A stretch of 64,000 nucleotides of DNA from Bradyrhizobium sp. CCBAU 53421 (GTDB lineage Bacteria > Pseudomonadota > Alphaproteobacteria > Rhizobiales > Xanthobacteraceae). Under the pieces are notes generated by a model. It searched no databases. It was not told the origin of the DNA and saw only the letters and a list, made by a program, of their open reading frames with translations. The position numbers and the translations under genes were made by a program. This document shows, piece by piece, positions 8,632 to 17,725 of this stretch. Positions within the stretch are counted from its first letter, which is position 1, and each line of letters starts with the position of its first letter. The stretch is from positions 8,612,501 through 8,676,500 of the forward strand of contig NZ_CP030047.1 in NCBI RefSeq assembly GCF_015291625.1. Reading direction: 5' to 3'.

Positions 8632-8717
8632 GGAATTCTAGGACCTCCGCCCATTCTCCGGACGGCCATCTGATTTTTCGGCTGGCGCGGCGGCCCGTGT
8701 CCCGCTAAGCCGGTAGC

Positions 8718-9782
8718 ATGCATACGAAGACCGACAGCCTTCCCTCCTCGGCGGAGGCACTGCGATACCCTTGGGAGAACCATCCCGGCCACGACCAGGT
8801 CGTGGAGGTGGCCCCCGGCGTGCTGTGGGCGCGGCTGAAGCTGCCGTTCCGCCTCAACCATGTGAACATCTACCTGCTCGCCGACGGCGACGGCTGGACC
8901 ATGGTGGACGCCGGCTTCGGCAACGAGGAATCGATCGCGGCTTGGACCACGCTGTTCGAGGGACCGCTGAAGCACGTCAAGGTCAAGCGGCTGATCGTGA
9001 CGCATTCGCACCCCGATCACGTCGGTCTCGCCGGCTGGATCACCGAGCGTTTCGACTGCCCGCTGTACATGTCGCAGGTGGAATATCTGCAATCGGTTTA
9101 TCACCAGAACCGCGGCACCGAGGAACGGCGCAACGCGCAGCGGCTGTTCTTCCGCCGCCACGGCATGGACGAGGACCTGACCGAGAAGCTGCTCGGCCGC
9201 GGCCAGGATTACCTGAAGCGGGTATCAGTACTGCCGCCGTCCTATCACCGCCTCACCCATGGCGACGAGGTCGTGATCGGCGCGCGGCGCTTCAAAGTGA
9301 TCACCGGCGGCGGGCACGCGCTCGACCAGGTGATGCTGTATTGCGCGGCCGACAAGCTGTTCCTGTCCGCCGACCAGGTGCTGAGCAAGATCTCGCCCAA
9401 TGTCAGCGTCTGGGCGGTCGAGCCCGAGCAGAACTCGCTCGGCGAATATCTGGCCTCGCTGGCCAGCCTGACCACCACCCTGCCCTATGACGTGATGGTG
9501 CTGCCGGGCCATGGAGTGCCGTTCTACGGGCTGAAGACCCGGATCAAGCAGCTCGCCGATCATCATGAGGAGCGCTGCCGGCTGATCGCCGAGGCCTGCC
9601 GCGAGGTGCCGCAGACCTCCAAGGAACTGGTGCCAGTGGTGTTCCACAAGCACGTGCTGGACGAGCACCAGATGGGATTTGCCGCCGGCGAGCTGGTCGC
9701 CCACGTCAACTACATGCTGGTCGAGGGCCGCCTGACGGCCGAGATGCACGACGACGGCATGCTGCGCTTCAAGACCACCTGA
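8718..9782 (+). CDS. MBL-fold metallo-hydrolase
   Basis: The 354-residue protein has the metallo-beta-lactamase signature HSHPDH near residue 95, a strand/loop MVDAGF near 58 and a downstream metal-site histidine in GGGHALDQ near 199, followed by SADQVL and LPGHG near 264. This is the dinuclear-zinc hydrolase fold. A C-terminal extension of about 80 residues is helical (the winged-helix-like tail of LACTB2-type members). LACTB2-like proteins hydrolyse thioesters or nucleic acids, and this one cannot be assigned further. It ends 185 bp before hemA and is likely a separate transcript. Confidence 0.9.
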   Translation: MHTKTDSLPSSAEALRYPWENHPGHDQVVEVAPGVLWARLKLPFRLNHVNIYLLADGDGWTMVDAGFGNEESIAAWTTLFEGPLKHVKVKRLIVTHSHPDHVGLAGWITERFDCPLYMSQVEYLQSVYHQNRGTEERRNAQRLFFRRHGMDEDLTEKLLGRGQDYLKRVSVLPPSYHRLTHGDEVVIGARRFKVITGGGHALDQVMLYCAADKLFLSADQVLSKISPNVSVWAVEPEQNSLGEYLASLASLTTTLPYDVMVLPGHGVPFYGLKTRIKQLADHHEERCRLIAEACREVPQTSKELVPVVFHKHVLDEHQMGFAAGELVAHVNYMLVEGRLTAEMHDDGMLRFKTT

Positions 9783-9815
9783 ACCCGGCCGGGCGGCGAG
9801 GCATCGCCCGGCGAT

Positions 9816-9829
9816 TTGACCGAAATCAA
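9816..9829. promoter_or_regulatory. FixK/FNR-like box upstream of hemA
   Basis: TTGACCGAAATCAA matches the symmetric TTGA-N6-TCAA core bound by FixK2/FNR-family proteins. It lies 139 bp before the hemA start, compatible with class II activation if transcription starts about 40 bp downstream of it. In Bradyrhizobium, hemA is known to be induced at low oxygen through the FixLJ cascade, which fits. Confidence 0.65.
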
Positions 9830-9909
9830 GCCGAACAGTCCCCGGCTAGGGCAATTTGCCCAACCGCAACGCATGCCCAGATGTGGGTCAATGCATGGAC
9901 ATTGGAGCT

Positions 9910-9939
9910 GGAAAAGCTCTAAGAAGAGGCAGCTTTTCC
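9910..9939 (+). promoter_or_regulatory. hairpin in the hemA leader
   Basis: GGAAAAGCT (9910-9918) and AGCTTTTCC (9931-9939) are a perfect 9-bp inverted repeat around a purine-rich 12-nt loop. It ends 28 nt before the hemA start. No T tract follows, so it is not a standard terminator. Confidence 0.6.
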
Positions 9940-9967
9940 GGTCAGGTTCCGCTTTCTGGGTTCGCCG

Positions 9968-11197
9968 ATGAATTACAGCCAGTTTTTCCAAACCGCCCTC
10001 AACCGCCTGCATGACGAGCGGCGCTACCGGGTGTTCGCCGACCTCGAACGGATCGCGGGACGCTTCCCGCACGCGACCTGGCATTCGCCGAAGGGCAGCC
10101 GCAACGTCGTGATCTGGTGCTCCAACGACTATCTCGGCATGGGCCAGCACCCCAAGGTGGTCGGCGCCATGGTCGAGACCGCGACCCGCGTCGGCACCGG
10201 GGCCGGCGGCACCCGCAACATCGCGGGCACCCATCACCCGCTGGTGCAGCTCGAGGCCGAGCTCGCCGATCTGCACGGCAAGGAAGCCTCGCTGCTGTTC
10301 ACCTCGGGCTACGTCTCGAACCAGACCGGCATCTCGACGCTCGCCAAGCTGATCCCGAACTGCCTGATCCTCTCGGACGCCCTGAACCACAATTCGATGA
10401 TCGAGGGCGTGCGCCAGGCCGGCTGCGAACGCCAGATCTTCCGCCACAATGACGTCGCCCATCTCGAAGAACTCTTGATCGCCGCCGGCCCCGAACGGCC
10501 GAAGCTGATCGTCTGCGAGAGCCTTTATTCGATGGACGGCGACGTCGCGCCGCTCGGCAAGATCTGCGATCTCGCCGAGAAATATGGCGCCATGACCTAT
10601 GTCGACGAGGTGCATGCGGTCGGCATGTACGGCCCGCGCGGCGGCGGCATCGCCGAGCGCGATGGCGTGATGCACCGGATCGACGTGCTCGAAGGCACGC
10701 TGGCGAAAGCGTTCGGCTGCCTCGGCGGCTATATCGCCGGTCGCGCCGAGATCATCGACGCGGTGCGCTCCTACGCGCCGGGCTTCATTTTCACGACCGC
10801 GCTGCCGCCGGCGATCTGCTCGGCCGCAACCGCGGCGATCCGCCATCTGAAGACCTCGAACTGGGAGCGCGAGCGCCACCAGGACCGCGCCGCCCGCACC
10901 AAGGCGATCCTGACCGCCGCCGGCCTGCCGGTGATGTCGAGCGACACCCATATCGTGCCACTGTTCGTCGGCGATCCCGAGAAGTGCAAGCGCGCCTCCG
11001 ACCTGCTGCTCGAGGACCACGGCATCTACATCCAGCCGATCAACTATCCGACGGTCGCCAAGGGCTCCGAGCGGCTGCGCATCACGCCCTCGCCCTACCA
11101 TGACGACGGCCTGATCGACGCGCTGGCCGATGCCCTGCTCCAGGTCTGGGACCGGCTCGGCCTGCCGCTGCACCAGAAGCCGCTGGCCGCCGAGTAA
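9968..11197 (+). CDS. hemA: 5-aminolevulinate synthase
   Basis: The 409-residue enzyme condenses glycine and succinyl-CoA to 5-aminolevulinate, the first step of alphaproteobacterial haem synthesis, using PLP. Family landmarks are all present: N-terminal [33 protein letters not shown] near residue 58, [19 protein letters not shown] near 80, [17 protein letters not shown] near 213 and the PLP lysine in [13 protein letters not shown] near 242. Its length is normal. It stands alone, with a FixK-like box and a leader hairpin upstream and a terminator downstream, and so appears independently regulated. Confidence 0.98.
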   Translation: MNYSQFFQTALNRLHDERRYRVFADLERIAGRFPHATWHSPKGSRNVVIWCSNDYLGMGQHPKVVGAMVETATRVGTGAGGTRNIAGTHHPLVQLEAELADLHGKEASLLFTSGYVSNQTGISTLAKLIPNCLILSDALNHNSMIEGVRQAGCERQIFRHNDVAHLEELLIAAGPERPKLIVCESLYSMDGDVAPLGKICDLAEKYGAMTYVDEVHAVGMYGPRGGGIAERDGVMHRIDVLEGTLAKAFGCLGGYIAGRAEIIDAVRSYAPGFIFTTALPPAICSAATAAIRHLKTSNWERERHQDRAARTKAILTAAGLPVMSSDTHIVPLFVGDPEKCKRASDLLLEDHGIYIQPINYPTVAKGSERLRITPSPYHDDGLIDALADALLQVWDRLGLPLHQKPLAAE

Positions 11198-11223
11198 CCC
11201 TATCCGTTTCCGACGGCGAATTT

Positions 11224-11256
11224 GGGCCGGCCGTGCATCGCATGGCCGGCCCTTTG
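11224..11256 (+). terminator. terminator after hemA
   Basis: GGGCCGGCC and GGCCGGCCC form a perfect 9-bp stem around an 11-nt loop, followed by TTT. Confidence 0.75.
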
Positions 11257-11311
11257 CGTTATAATCCTGACACCCGGCCTTCCCAGCGGCCGGGACAGGA
11301 GATGAGCAGCG

Positions 11312-14300
11312 ATGCTGCACGACTGGGGCGTTATCGCCACGGCGTTCGCCTACATCGGATTGTTGTTCTTCATTGCCAGCCGCGGCGACCGGATGTCGGC
11401 GGGCGCGCGCGGCCGTGCCAGCCACTGGATCTATCCGCTGTCACTGGCGATCTACTGCACCTCCTGGACCTTCTTCGGCTCGGTCGGCTTCGCCACCCGC
11501 ACCAGCGTCGACTTCCTGGCGATCTATGTCGGCCCGATCGTGATGATCGGGCTGTGCACCCCGCTGCTCCGCCGCGTCATTGCGCTCGCCAAGTCGCAGA
11601 ACATCACCTCGATCGCCGACTTCATCGCCGCGCGCTACGGCAAGAGCCAGGCGGTCGCGGCCACCGTGGCGCTGATCGCGATCATCGGCTCGGTGCCCTA
11701 CATCGCGCTGCAGCTCAAGGCGATGGCCTCGTCGCTGGAAACCATCCTGAGCGAGGATCAGGCGTTCTCGAAGATCCCGATCATCGGCGACATCGCGCTG
11801 ATGGTGACGCTGGCGATGGCGGTGTTCGCCGTGCTGTTCGGCACCCGCCACACCGACGCGACCGAGCACCAGCACGGGCTGATCCTGGCGATCGCCGCCG
11901 AGTCGATCGTCAAGCTGGTCGCCTTCATCGCCGCCGGCGCCTTCGTCACCTTCTGGATGTTCTCCCCGGTCGAACTCTACGAGCGCGCCCTGAAGACGCC
12001 GGAGGCGGTGCGCGCGATCGAGTATGTGCCGTCGATCGGCAATTTCCTGATCATGACGCTGCTGTCGTTCTGCGCGGTCATGCTGCTGCCGCGTCAGTTC
12101 CATGTCAGCGTGGTCGAGAATTCGACGCCCGCCGAGGTCACCCGGGCGCGCTGGCTGTTCCCGCTCTACCTCGTCGTCATCAATATCTTCGTGATTCCGA
12201 TCGCGATCGCCGGCCTCGTCATCTTCCCGTTCGGCGCCGTCGATGCCGACATGTTCGTGCTGGCGCTGCCGATCGAGGGCAATTCGCAACTGCTCAGCCT
12301 TGCGGTCTTCGTCGGCGGGCTGTCGGCGGCGACCGCGATGGTGATCGTCGAATGCGTCGCGCTGTCGATCATGGTCTCCAACGACATCGTGCTGCCGCTG
12401 GTGCTGCCGCGCAGCGACGACGCCCGCGCCGGTCAGAAGGACTTCGGCGACTTCCTGCTGAAGGCGCGCCGCTTCTCGATCTTCGCCATCATGGTGATGG
12501 CGTATTTCTACTATCGCGCGCTCGGCAACACCCAGCTGGTCGCGATCGGCCTCTTGTCCTTTGCCGCGATCACCCAGCTCGCGCCGGCGTTCTTCGGCGG
12601 CCTGTTCTGGCGTAGAGCCACCGCACGCGGCGCCATGGCAGGCATGCTGGTCGGCTTCGCGATGTGGCTCTACACGCTGTTCATCCCGAGCTTCCTGGAA
12701 ACCTCGACCACCGGCCTGATGCTGCTGCAGCACGGGCCGTTCGGGATCGAGGCGCTGCGGCCGCAGGCGCTGTTCGGCGCCGACCTGCCGCCGCTGCTGC
12801 ACGGCGTGCTGTGGAGCCTTGCGCTCAACATCCTCACTTACGTCGTATTCTCATTGGCGCGCGCGCCGTCCTCGATCGAGCTGTTGCAGGCCGACGTGTT
12901 CGTGCCCAACGCGCTGGCGCCGATCGCGCCGAGCTTCCGGCGCTGGCGCACCACGGTGACGGTGCAGGACATCGAGAGCACGGTGAAGCAATATCTCGGC
13001 CCCGAGCGTACCCGCGAGGCGTTCGCCTCGTTCGCCGTCGACCGCAACGTCGTGCTGCTGGCATCCGCGCCGGCCGATTTCGAGCTGTTGCAGCACGCCG
13101 AGCGGCTGATCGCGTCCTCGATCGGAGCAGCGTCCTCGCGCCTCGTGATGTCACTGCTGCTGCAACGGCGGACGGTGTCGGCCAAGGCCGCGCTGAAGCT
13201 GCTCGACGATTCGCACGCCGCGCTGCATTTCAACCGCGAGATCCTGCAGACCGCGCTCAATCACGTGCGCCAGGGCATCGCGGTGTTCGACGCCGACCTG
13301 CAGCTGATCTGCTCCAACCGCCAGTTCTCCGAATTGCTCGCGCTGCCGCCGCATCTGGTGCAGCTCGGCATCCCCCTGCCCGAGATCCTCGAATTCATGG
13401 GCGCGATCAGTCCGCCGCCGGCCGGCGACAGCGACAACCTCCTGCAACTGCGGCTGCGCGCCTACACCACCGAGGGCGAGCCCTATCTGGAGCGCTTTAC
13501 CGACCGCCATCTGGTGATCGAGGTGCGCGCCAACCGCATGCCGGGTGGCGGGCTCGTCATCACCTTCTCCGACGTCACGCCGAGCTTCGAGGCCGCGGAG
13601 GCGCTGGAGCGCGCCAATGCGACGCTGGAAAAGCGGGTGCGGGACCGCACCGAGGAGCTGACGCGGCTGAACTCGGAACTCGCGCTCGCCAAGGGCATCG
13701 CAGAGGACGCCAACGCCTCCAAGACGCGCTTCCTGGCCGCCGCCAGCCACGACATCCTCCAACCGCTCAATGCCGCACGGCTCTATGTCACGAGCCTCGT
13801 CGAACGCCAGAACGGCGGCGAGGATTCGCGCCTGGTCGAGAACATCGACGACTCGCTCGAAGCGATCGAAGACATCCTGGGCGCATTGCTCGATATCTCC
13901 CGGCTCGATGCCGGCGCCATGACGCCGGCGATCACGAGCTTCCGGATGGCCGATCTGATGCGCTCGCTGGAGATCGAGTTCATGCCGATCGCCCGCGACA
14001 AGGGCCTCGATCTGCGCTTCGTGGCCTGCTCGCTGCCGGTCGAATCCGACCGCTCGCTGCTGCGCCGGCTGCTGCAGAACTTCATCTCCAACGCGATCAA
14101 ATACACCCCGCGCGGCCGCGTGCTGATCGGCTGCCGCCGCCGCGGCGACGCGCTCCAGATCAGCATCTATGACACCGGCGTCGGCATCCCCGTGCAGAAG
14201 CGCGGCGAGATCTTCAAGGAATTCCATCGGCTCGAGCAGGGCGCCCGGATAGCCCGCGGCCTCGGCCTCGGCCTGTCGATCGTCGAGCGGCTGGCGCGCG

Positions 14301-14821
14301 TGCTCAACCACCGCATCGCGATCTCGGCCAATGTGAGCGGCGGCTCGGCGTTCTCGGTCACCGTGCCGGTCGCAACCGTCGTCAACCATACCGCGGCCGT
14401 CACCACGGCGACGCCGCTGTCGAAGACGCCGATGAGCGGCTCGCTGATCGTCTGCATCGAGAACGATCCCGCCATTCTCGACGGTATGAAGACGCTGCTG
14501 ACGGCGTGGGACGCCGAGGTCATTGCGGTGCTCGACGCCGACGGCGCGATCAGCGCGATCGAGGCCGCCGGCGGCCGCGTCACCGGCGTACTGGTCGACT
14601 ACCATCTCGACCGCGGCACCGGCGTCGCCGCGATCCGCGAGATCCGCCGCCGCTTCGGCGACGGCATCCCGGCGATCCTGATCACCGCCGACCGCAGCCC
14701 CGCGGTGCGCGCCGCCGCGCGCGAGGAGAACATCGCGGTGCTGAACAAGCCGGTCAAGCCGGCCTCGCTGCGCGCGCTGCTCGGGCAATGGCGGACGCAG
14801 CAGATGGTGGCGGCGGAGTAG
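11312..14821 (+). CDS. sodium:solute-symporter-domain hybrid sensor histidine kinase (CrbS/MxtR-like)
   Basis: This 1169-residue protein starts with about 500 residues of a sodium:solute symporter (SSF) fold with some 12-13 membrane helices. A PAS-like region follows near 640-760, then HisKA with the phospho-acceptor His813 in ASHDILQPLNAARL, HATPase_c (NFISNAIKYTPRG, DTGVGIP, GLGLGLSIV) and a C-terminal receiver whose phospho-Asp1096 sits in VLVDYHLDRG. This is the architecture of CrbS/MxtR kinases, which control acetate and short-carbon-source use in gammaproteobacteria. The LuxR-type regulator downstream (converging) and the transporter after it are the likely partner and target. Whether the symporter part transports or only senses is unknown. 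Confidence 0.92.
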   Translation: MLHDWGVIATAFAYIGLLFFIASRGDRMSAGARGRASHWIYPLSLAIYCTSWTFFGSVGFATRTSVDFLAIYVGPIVMIGLCTPLLRRVIALAKSQNITSIADFIAARYGKSQAVAATVALIAIIGSVPYIALQLKAMASSLETILSEDQAFSKIPIIGDIALMVTLAMAVFAVLFGTRHTDATEHQHGLILAIAAESIVKLVAFIAAGAFVTFWMFSPVELYERALKTPEAVRAIEYVPSIGNFLIMTLLSFCAVMLLPRQFHVSVVENSTPAEVTRARWLFPLYLVVINIFVIPIAIAGLVIFPFGAVDADMFVLALPIEGNSQLLSLAVFVGGLSAATAMVIVECVALSIMVSNDIVLPLVLPRSDDARAGQKDFGDFLLKARRFSIFAIMVMAYFYYRALGNTQLVAIGLLSFAAITQLAPAFFGGLFWRRATARGAMAGMLVGFAMWLYTLFIPSFLETSTTGLMLLQHGPFGIEALRPQALFGADLPPLLHGVLWSLALNILTYVVFSLARAPSSIELLQADVFVPNALAPIAPSFRRWRTTVTVQDIESTVKQYLGPERTREAFASFAVDRNVVLLASAPADFELLQHAERLIASSIGAASSRLVMSLLLQRRTVSAKAALKLLDDSHAALHFNREILQTALNHVRQGIAVFDADLQLICSNRQFSELLALPPHLVQLGIPLPEILEFMGAISPPPAGDSDNLLQLRLRAYTTEGEPYLERFTDRHLVIEVRANRMPGGGLVITFSDVTPSFEAAEALERANATLEKRVRDRTEELTRLNSELALAKGIAEDANASKTRFLAAASHDILQPLNAARLYVTSLVERQNGGEDSRLVENIDDSLEAIEDILGALLDISRLDAGAMTPAITSFRMADLMRSLEIEFMPIARDKGLDLRFVACSLPVESDRSLLRRLLQNFISNAIKYTPRGRVLIGCRRRGDALQISIYDTGVGIPVQKRGEIFKEFHRLEQGARIARGLGLGLSIVERLARVLNHRIAISANVSGGSAFSVTVPVATVVNHTAAVTTATPLSKTPMSGSLIVCIENDPAILDGMKTLLTAWDAEVIAVLDADGAISAIEAAGGRVTGVLVDYHLDRGTGVAAIREIRRRFGDGIPAILITADRSPAVRAAAREENIAVLNKPVKPASLRALLGQWRTQQMVAAE

Positions 14822-14863
14822 CGGCCAAAGCTCGTGATCAAACCGCGCATTCCACGCTCTCCC

Positions 14864-14967
14864 GTCATCCTGAGGTGCGAGCGGAGCGAGCCTCGAAGGA
14901 TGAATCGGCCCACCTGGTGGCCGTCGACCCTTCGAGACGCGCGCAAGAGCGCGCTCCTCAGGGTGAC
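14864..14967. repeat. REP family A copy 3
   Basis: GTCATCCTGAGGTGCGAGCG at one end, GCGCTCCTCAGGGTGAC at the other, with the inner CTCGAAGGATG / ACCCTTCGAGACGCG pair. It lies between the converging kinase and response-regulator genes and may help terminate both. Confidence 0.85.
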
Positions 14968-14992
14968 GGAACGAACGGCGCGGCGGTGAGGG

Positions 14993-15667
14993 CTAGCTCG
15001 GCGGCGTGCCCTGGCGCCACTGGCCACCGGCGATCTTGGCGGCGGCGATCACGGCCTGGGTGCGGCTTTCGACGCCAAGCTTCTGCAGGATGGCGGAGAC
15101 GTGGGCCTTGATGGTCGCTTCGGAGACGCCGAGCTCGTAGGCGATCTGCTTGTTGAGCAGCCCCTCGGACAGCATCATCAGCACCCGAACCTGCTGCGGG
15201 GTCAGTGTCACCAGACGGTCGCGCAGCCGCGTCATGTCGGGATCGCCGGCCGCCGACAGATCAGTGTCCGGCGGAACCCAGACGTCGCCGTCCATCACCT
15301 TCATGATGGCGTCCCGCAGCGTTTCGACGCCGAAGCGCTTGGGGATGAAACCGGAGGCGCCGAAATCGAGCGACCGGCGGATGGTTCCGGCATCGTCGCT
15401 GGCGGAAACGATGACCACCGGAATCGCCGGATATTGCGCCCGCAGATAGATCAGGCCGGAAAAGCCGCTGATCCCCGGCATGCTGAGATCGAGCAGGATC
15501 AGGTCAACCTCGGAGTCGCGCTCCAGCAGCGCGGTCAGGTCCTCGAACGATCCGGCCTCGCTGATCGCGGCCGAACTCACGACGCTGGACACCGCCTGGC
15601 GCAACGCATCCCGGAACAGCGGATGGTCGTCGGCGATGACAAGATGAGTATTGGCAGCAGCAGTCAT
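14993..15667 (-). CDS. LuxR/NarL-family response regulator (CrbR/ErdR-like)
   Basis: A 224-residue two-domain regulator. The receiver has the acidic pair DDH near residue 13, a phospho-Asp in LILLDLSMPGISGF near 58, a conserved Ser/Thr in VIVSASD and Lys in FIPKRF. The C-terminal LuxR HTH (LTPQQVRVLMMLSEGLLNKQ then IAYELGVSEATIKAHVSAIL) is complete. It lies back to back with the MHS transporter gene and converges on the hybrid kinase gene, and should accept phosphate from that kinase. By analogy with CrbS/CrbR it probably activates carbon-source genes such as acetyl-CoA synthetase or the adjacent transporter; this is inference. Confidence 0.93.
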   Translation of the reverse strand: MTAAANTHLVIADDHPLFRDALRQAVSSVVSSAAISEAGSFEDLTALLERDSEVDLILLDLSMPGISGFSGLIYLRAQYPAIPVVIVSASDDAGTIRRSLDFGASGFIPKRFGVETLRDAIMKVMDGDVWVPPDTDLSAAGDPDMTRLRDRLVTLTPQQVRVLMMLSEGLLNKQIAYELGVSEATIKAHVSAILQKLGVESRTQAVIAAAKIAGGQWRQGTPPS

Positions 15668-15983
15668 CTCAGTCCCACAAGCGGGGCTTTGGGAAGCCCG
15701 CGCCGTTCGGTTGTCGCCCGCGCGGCAGTATCACGCAAGCCCTTGATAATGCCAGATGCCAACGCAGTTAACCCGCCGGGCTTGTGCGCCGCAATAGACG
15801 CATGCGGGGGCGTTCCATCCTGCTCTCACCTCTCAAGATAAGTTCACGCGTGCAAAAGCCAAAAGTCTTATTGGGGCGGGTTTCACTGCGATGTTACCCT
15901 CGACTTAAGCCTTAGGTCCATTCGGGCCTAACCCGCCAGCCGGGGGCGAGCATGGCAGCAATAATTCGGGGGGAGCAATCCAG
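15668..15983. promoter_or_regulatory. divergent promoter region between response regulator and MHS transporter
   Basis: This 316-bp gap holds no gene. It must contain the promoters of both divergent genes. The imperfect palindrome TTAGGTCC-ATTC-GGGCCTAA at 15912-15931, 53 bp before the transporter start, is the best visible operator candidate. A GGGGGG stretch just before 15984 provides the transporter ribosome-binding site. Confidence 0.4.
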
Positions 15984-17648
15984 ATGTCCACAATGACTGC
16001 AACTTCGGCGCGGCCCGCCGGCATGACGAAGGATGAGCGTTTCGTCATCCTGGCGTCGTCGCTCGGCACCGTGTTCGAGTGGTACGACTTCTATCTCTAC
16101 GGGTCACTGGCCAGCATCATCGGCGCGCAGTTCTTCTCCGACTACCCCCCGGCGACCCGCGACATCTTCGCCTTGCTGGCCTTTGCCGCCGGCTTCCTGG
16201 TGCGCCCGTTCGGCGCCATCGTGTTCGGCCGGGTCGGCGACATCGTCGGCCGCAAATACACCTTCCTTGTCACCATCCTGATCATGGGCCTGTCGACCTT
16301 CATCGTCGGCCTGTTGCCCAACGCCAAGACCATCGGCATCGCAGCGCCGATCATCCTGATCTCGTTGCGCCTGTTGCAGGGCCTCGCGCTCGGCGGCGAG
16401 TATGGCGGTGCGGCGACCTACGTCGCCGAGCACGCGCCAAACGGCAGGCGCGGCTATTACACCTCCTTCATCCAGACCACCGCAACGCTCGGCCTGTTCC
16501 TGTCGCTGCTGGTGATCCTGTTCACCCGTTCGATCACCGGCGAGAAGGACTTCGCGGACTGGGGCTGGCGCATACCGTTCCTGGTGTCGGTGCTGCTGCT
16601 CGGCATCTCGGTCTGGATCCGGCTGCGACTGAATGAATCGCCGGTGTTCCAGCGCATGAAGGACGAGGGCAAGAGCTCGAAGGCGCCGCTGACGGAGGCC
16701 TTCGCCAACTGGGGGAACGCCAAGATCGTGCTGCTGGCGCTGCTCGGCGGCACCATGGGTCAGGGCGTGGTGTGGTACACCGGCCAGTTCTATGCGCTGT
16801 TCTTCCTGCAATCGATCCTCAAGGTCGACGGCTACACCGCGAACCTTCTGATCGCCTGGTCGTTGCTGTTCGGCACCGGCTTCTTCATCGTGTTCGGTGC
16901 GCTGTCCGATCGGATCGGACGCAAGCCGATCATCCTGGCCGGCTGCGCGATTGCGGCGCTGACCTTCATTCCGATCTTCAAGATGATCTCCTCCAACGCC
17001 AACCCGGCGCTGGAGAAGGCGATCGAATCGACCAAGGTCGAGGTGGTTGCCGATCCCGCCGGCTGCGGCGACCTGTTCAACCCGGTCGGCACCCGCGTGT
17101 TCACCGCGCCCTGCGACACGGCCCGCGCCTTCCTCGCCCAATCGTCGGTCAAGTACTCGACGACTTATGGCGCGGCCGGCTCCGGCGTGAAGGTCGTCGT
17201 CAACGGCAAGGACGTCCCCTACGCCAACGCCAAGGACGGCAACGCGGCGATCACCGCCGCCGTGGCCGCCGCCGGCTATCCGAAGGCGGGCGACGCCGCC
17301 ATCGTGAAGATGGCGCATCCGTTCGACATCTTCCGCCCGCAGGTCGCTGCCGTGATCGGCTTGCTGTTCATCCTGGTGATCTTCGTCACCATGGTGTACG
17401 GCCCGATTGCCGCGATGCTGGTCGAGCTGTTCCCGACCAAGATCCGCTACACCTCGATGTCGCTGCCCTATCACATCGGCAACGGCTGGTTCGGCGGGTT
17501 GCTACCGGCGACCGCGTTCGCGATCGTGGCCTCGACCGGCGATATCTACGCCGGCCTCTGGTATCCGATCATCTTCGCAGCAATCACCGCGGTGGTCGGT
17601 GCGATCTTCCTGCCGGAAACCAAGGACGTCGACATCAGCAAGACCTGA
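15984..17648 (+). CDS. MHS-family MFS transporter with an extra periplasmic domain
   Basis: The 554-residue protein has the metabolite:H+ symporter signature near its start (ASSLGTVFEWYDFYLYGSLA), the MFS loop GRVGDIVGRKYTF near residue 85 and its second-half counterpart GALSDRIGRKPII near 305. Twelve helices can be placed. Between helices in the second half (about residues 335-445) there is an insert of some 110 residues with two cysteines (AGCGDL and TAPCDT), not seen in short MHS members such as ProP or ShiA. Substrates of the family are organic acids and betaines. Its position beside the CrbS/CrbR-like pair suggests a short carboxylate. The TGA is followed by a strong terminator. Confidence 0.92.
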   Translation: MSTMTATSARPAGMTKDERFVILASSLGTVFEWYDFYLYGSLASIIGAQFFSDYPPATRDIFALLAFAAGFLVRPFGAIVFGRVGDIVGRKYTFLVTILIMGLSTFIVGLLPNAKTIGIAAPIILISLRLLQGLALGGEYGGAATYVAEHAPNGRRGYYTSFIQTTATLGLFLSLLVILFTRSITGEKDFADWGWRIPFLVSVLLLGISVWIRLRLNESPVFQRMKDEGKSSKAPLTEAFANWGNAKIVLLALLGGTMGQGVVWYTGQFYALFFLQSILKVDGYTANLLIAWSLLFGTGFFIVFGALSDRIGRKPIILAGCAIAALTFIPIFKMISSNANPALEKAIESTKVEVVADPAGCGDLFNPVGTRVFTAPCDTARAFLAQSSVKYSTTYGAAGSGVKVVVNGKDVPYANAKDGNAAITAAVAAAGYPKAGDAAIVKMAHPFDIFRPQVAAVIGLLFILVIFVTMVYGPIAAMLVELFPTKIRYTSMSLPYHIGNGWFGGLLPATAFAIVASTGDIYAGLWYPIIFAAITAVVGAIFLPETKDVDISKT

Positions 17649-17672
17649 TGAGTTGACACAGCCCTTTCGACG

Positions 17673-17711
17673 AACCGGCCGCGGAGCGATCCGCGGCCGG
17701 TTTCATTTTTA
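17673..17711 (+). terminator. terminator after MHS transporter gene
   Basis: AACCGGCCGCGGA and TCCGCGGCCGGTT form a perfect 13-bp stem with a GCGA tetraloop, then TTCATTTTT. Confidence 0.92.
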
Positions 17712-17725
17712 CGCGTGATTTGCGA

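Noticed and set aside
9710..14788. Long minus-strand frames over hemA, the symporter-kinase and its surroundings (9710-11425, 11441-12802, 13151-14788)
   Set aside because: All lie exactly opposite strongly supported plus-strand genes and have low-complexity Arg/Gly/Asp-rich content.
16104..17474. 456-codon minus-strand frame over the MHS transporter
   Set aside because: Opposite strand of a gene with clear MFS motifs; no independent support.
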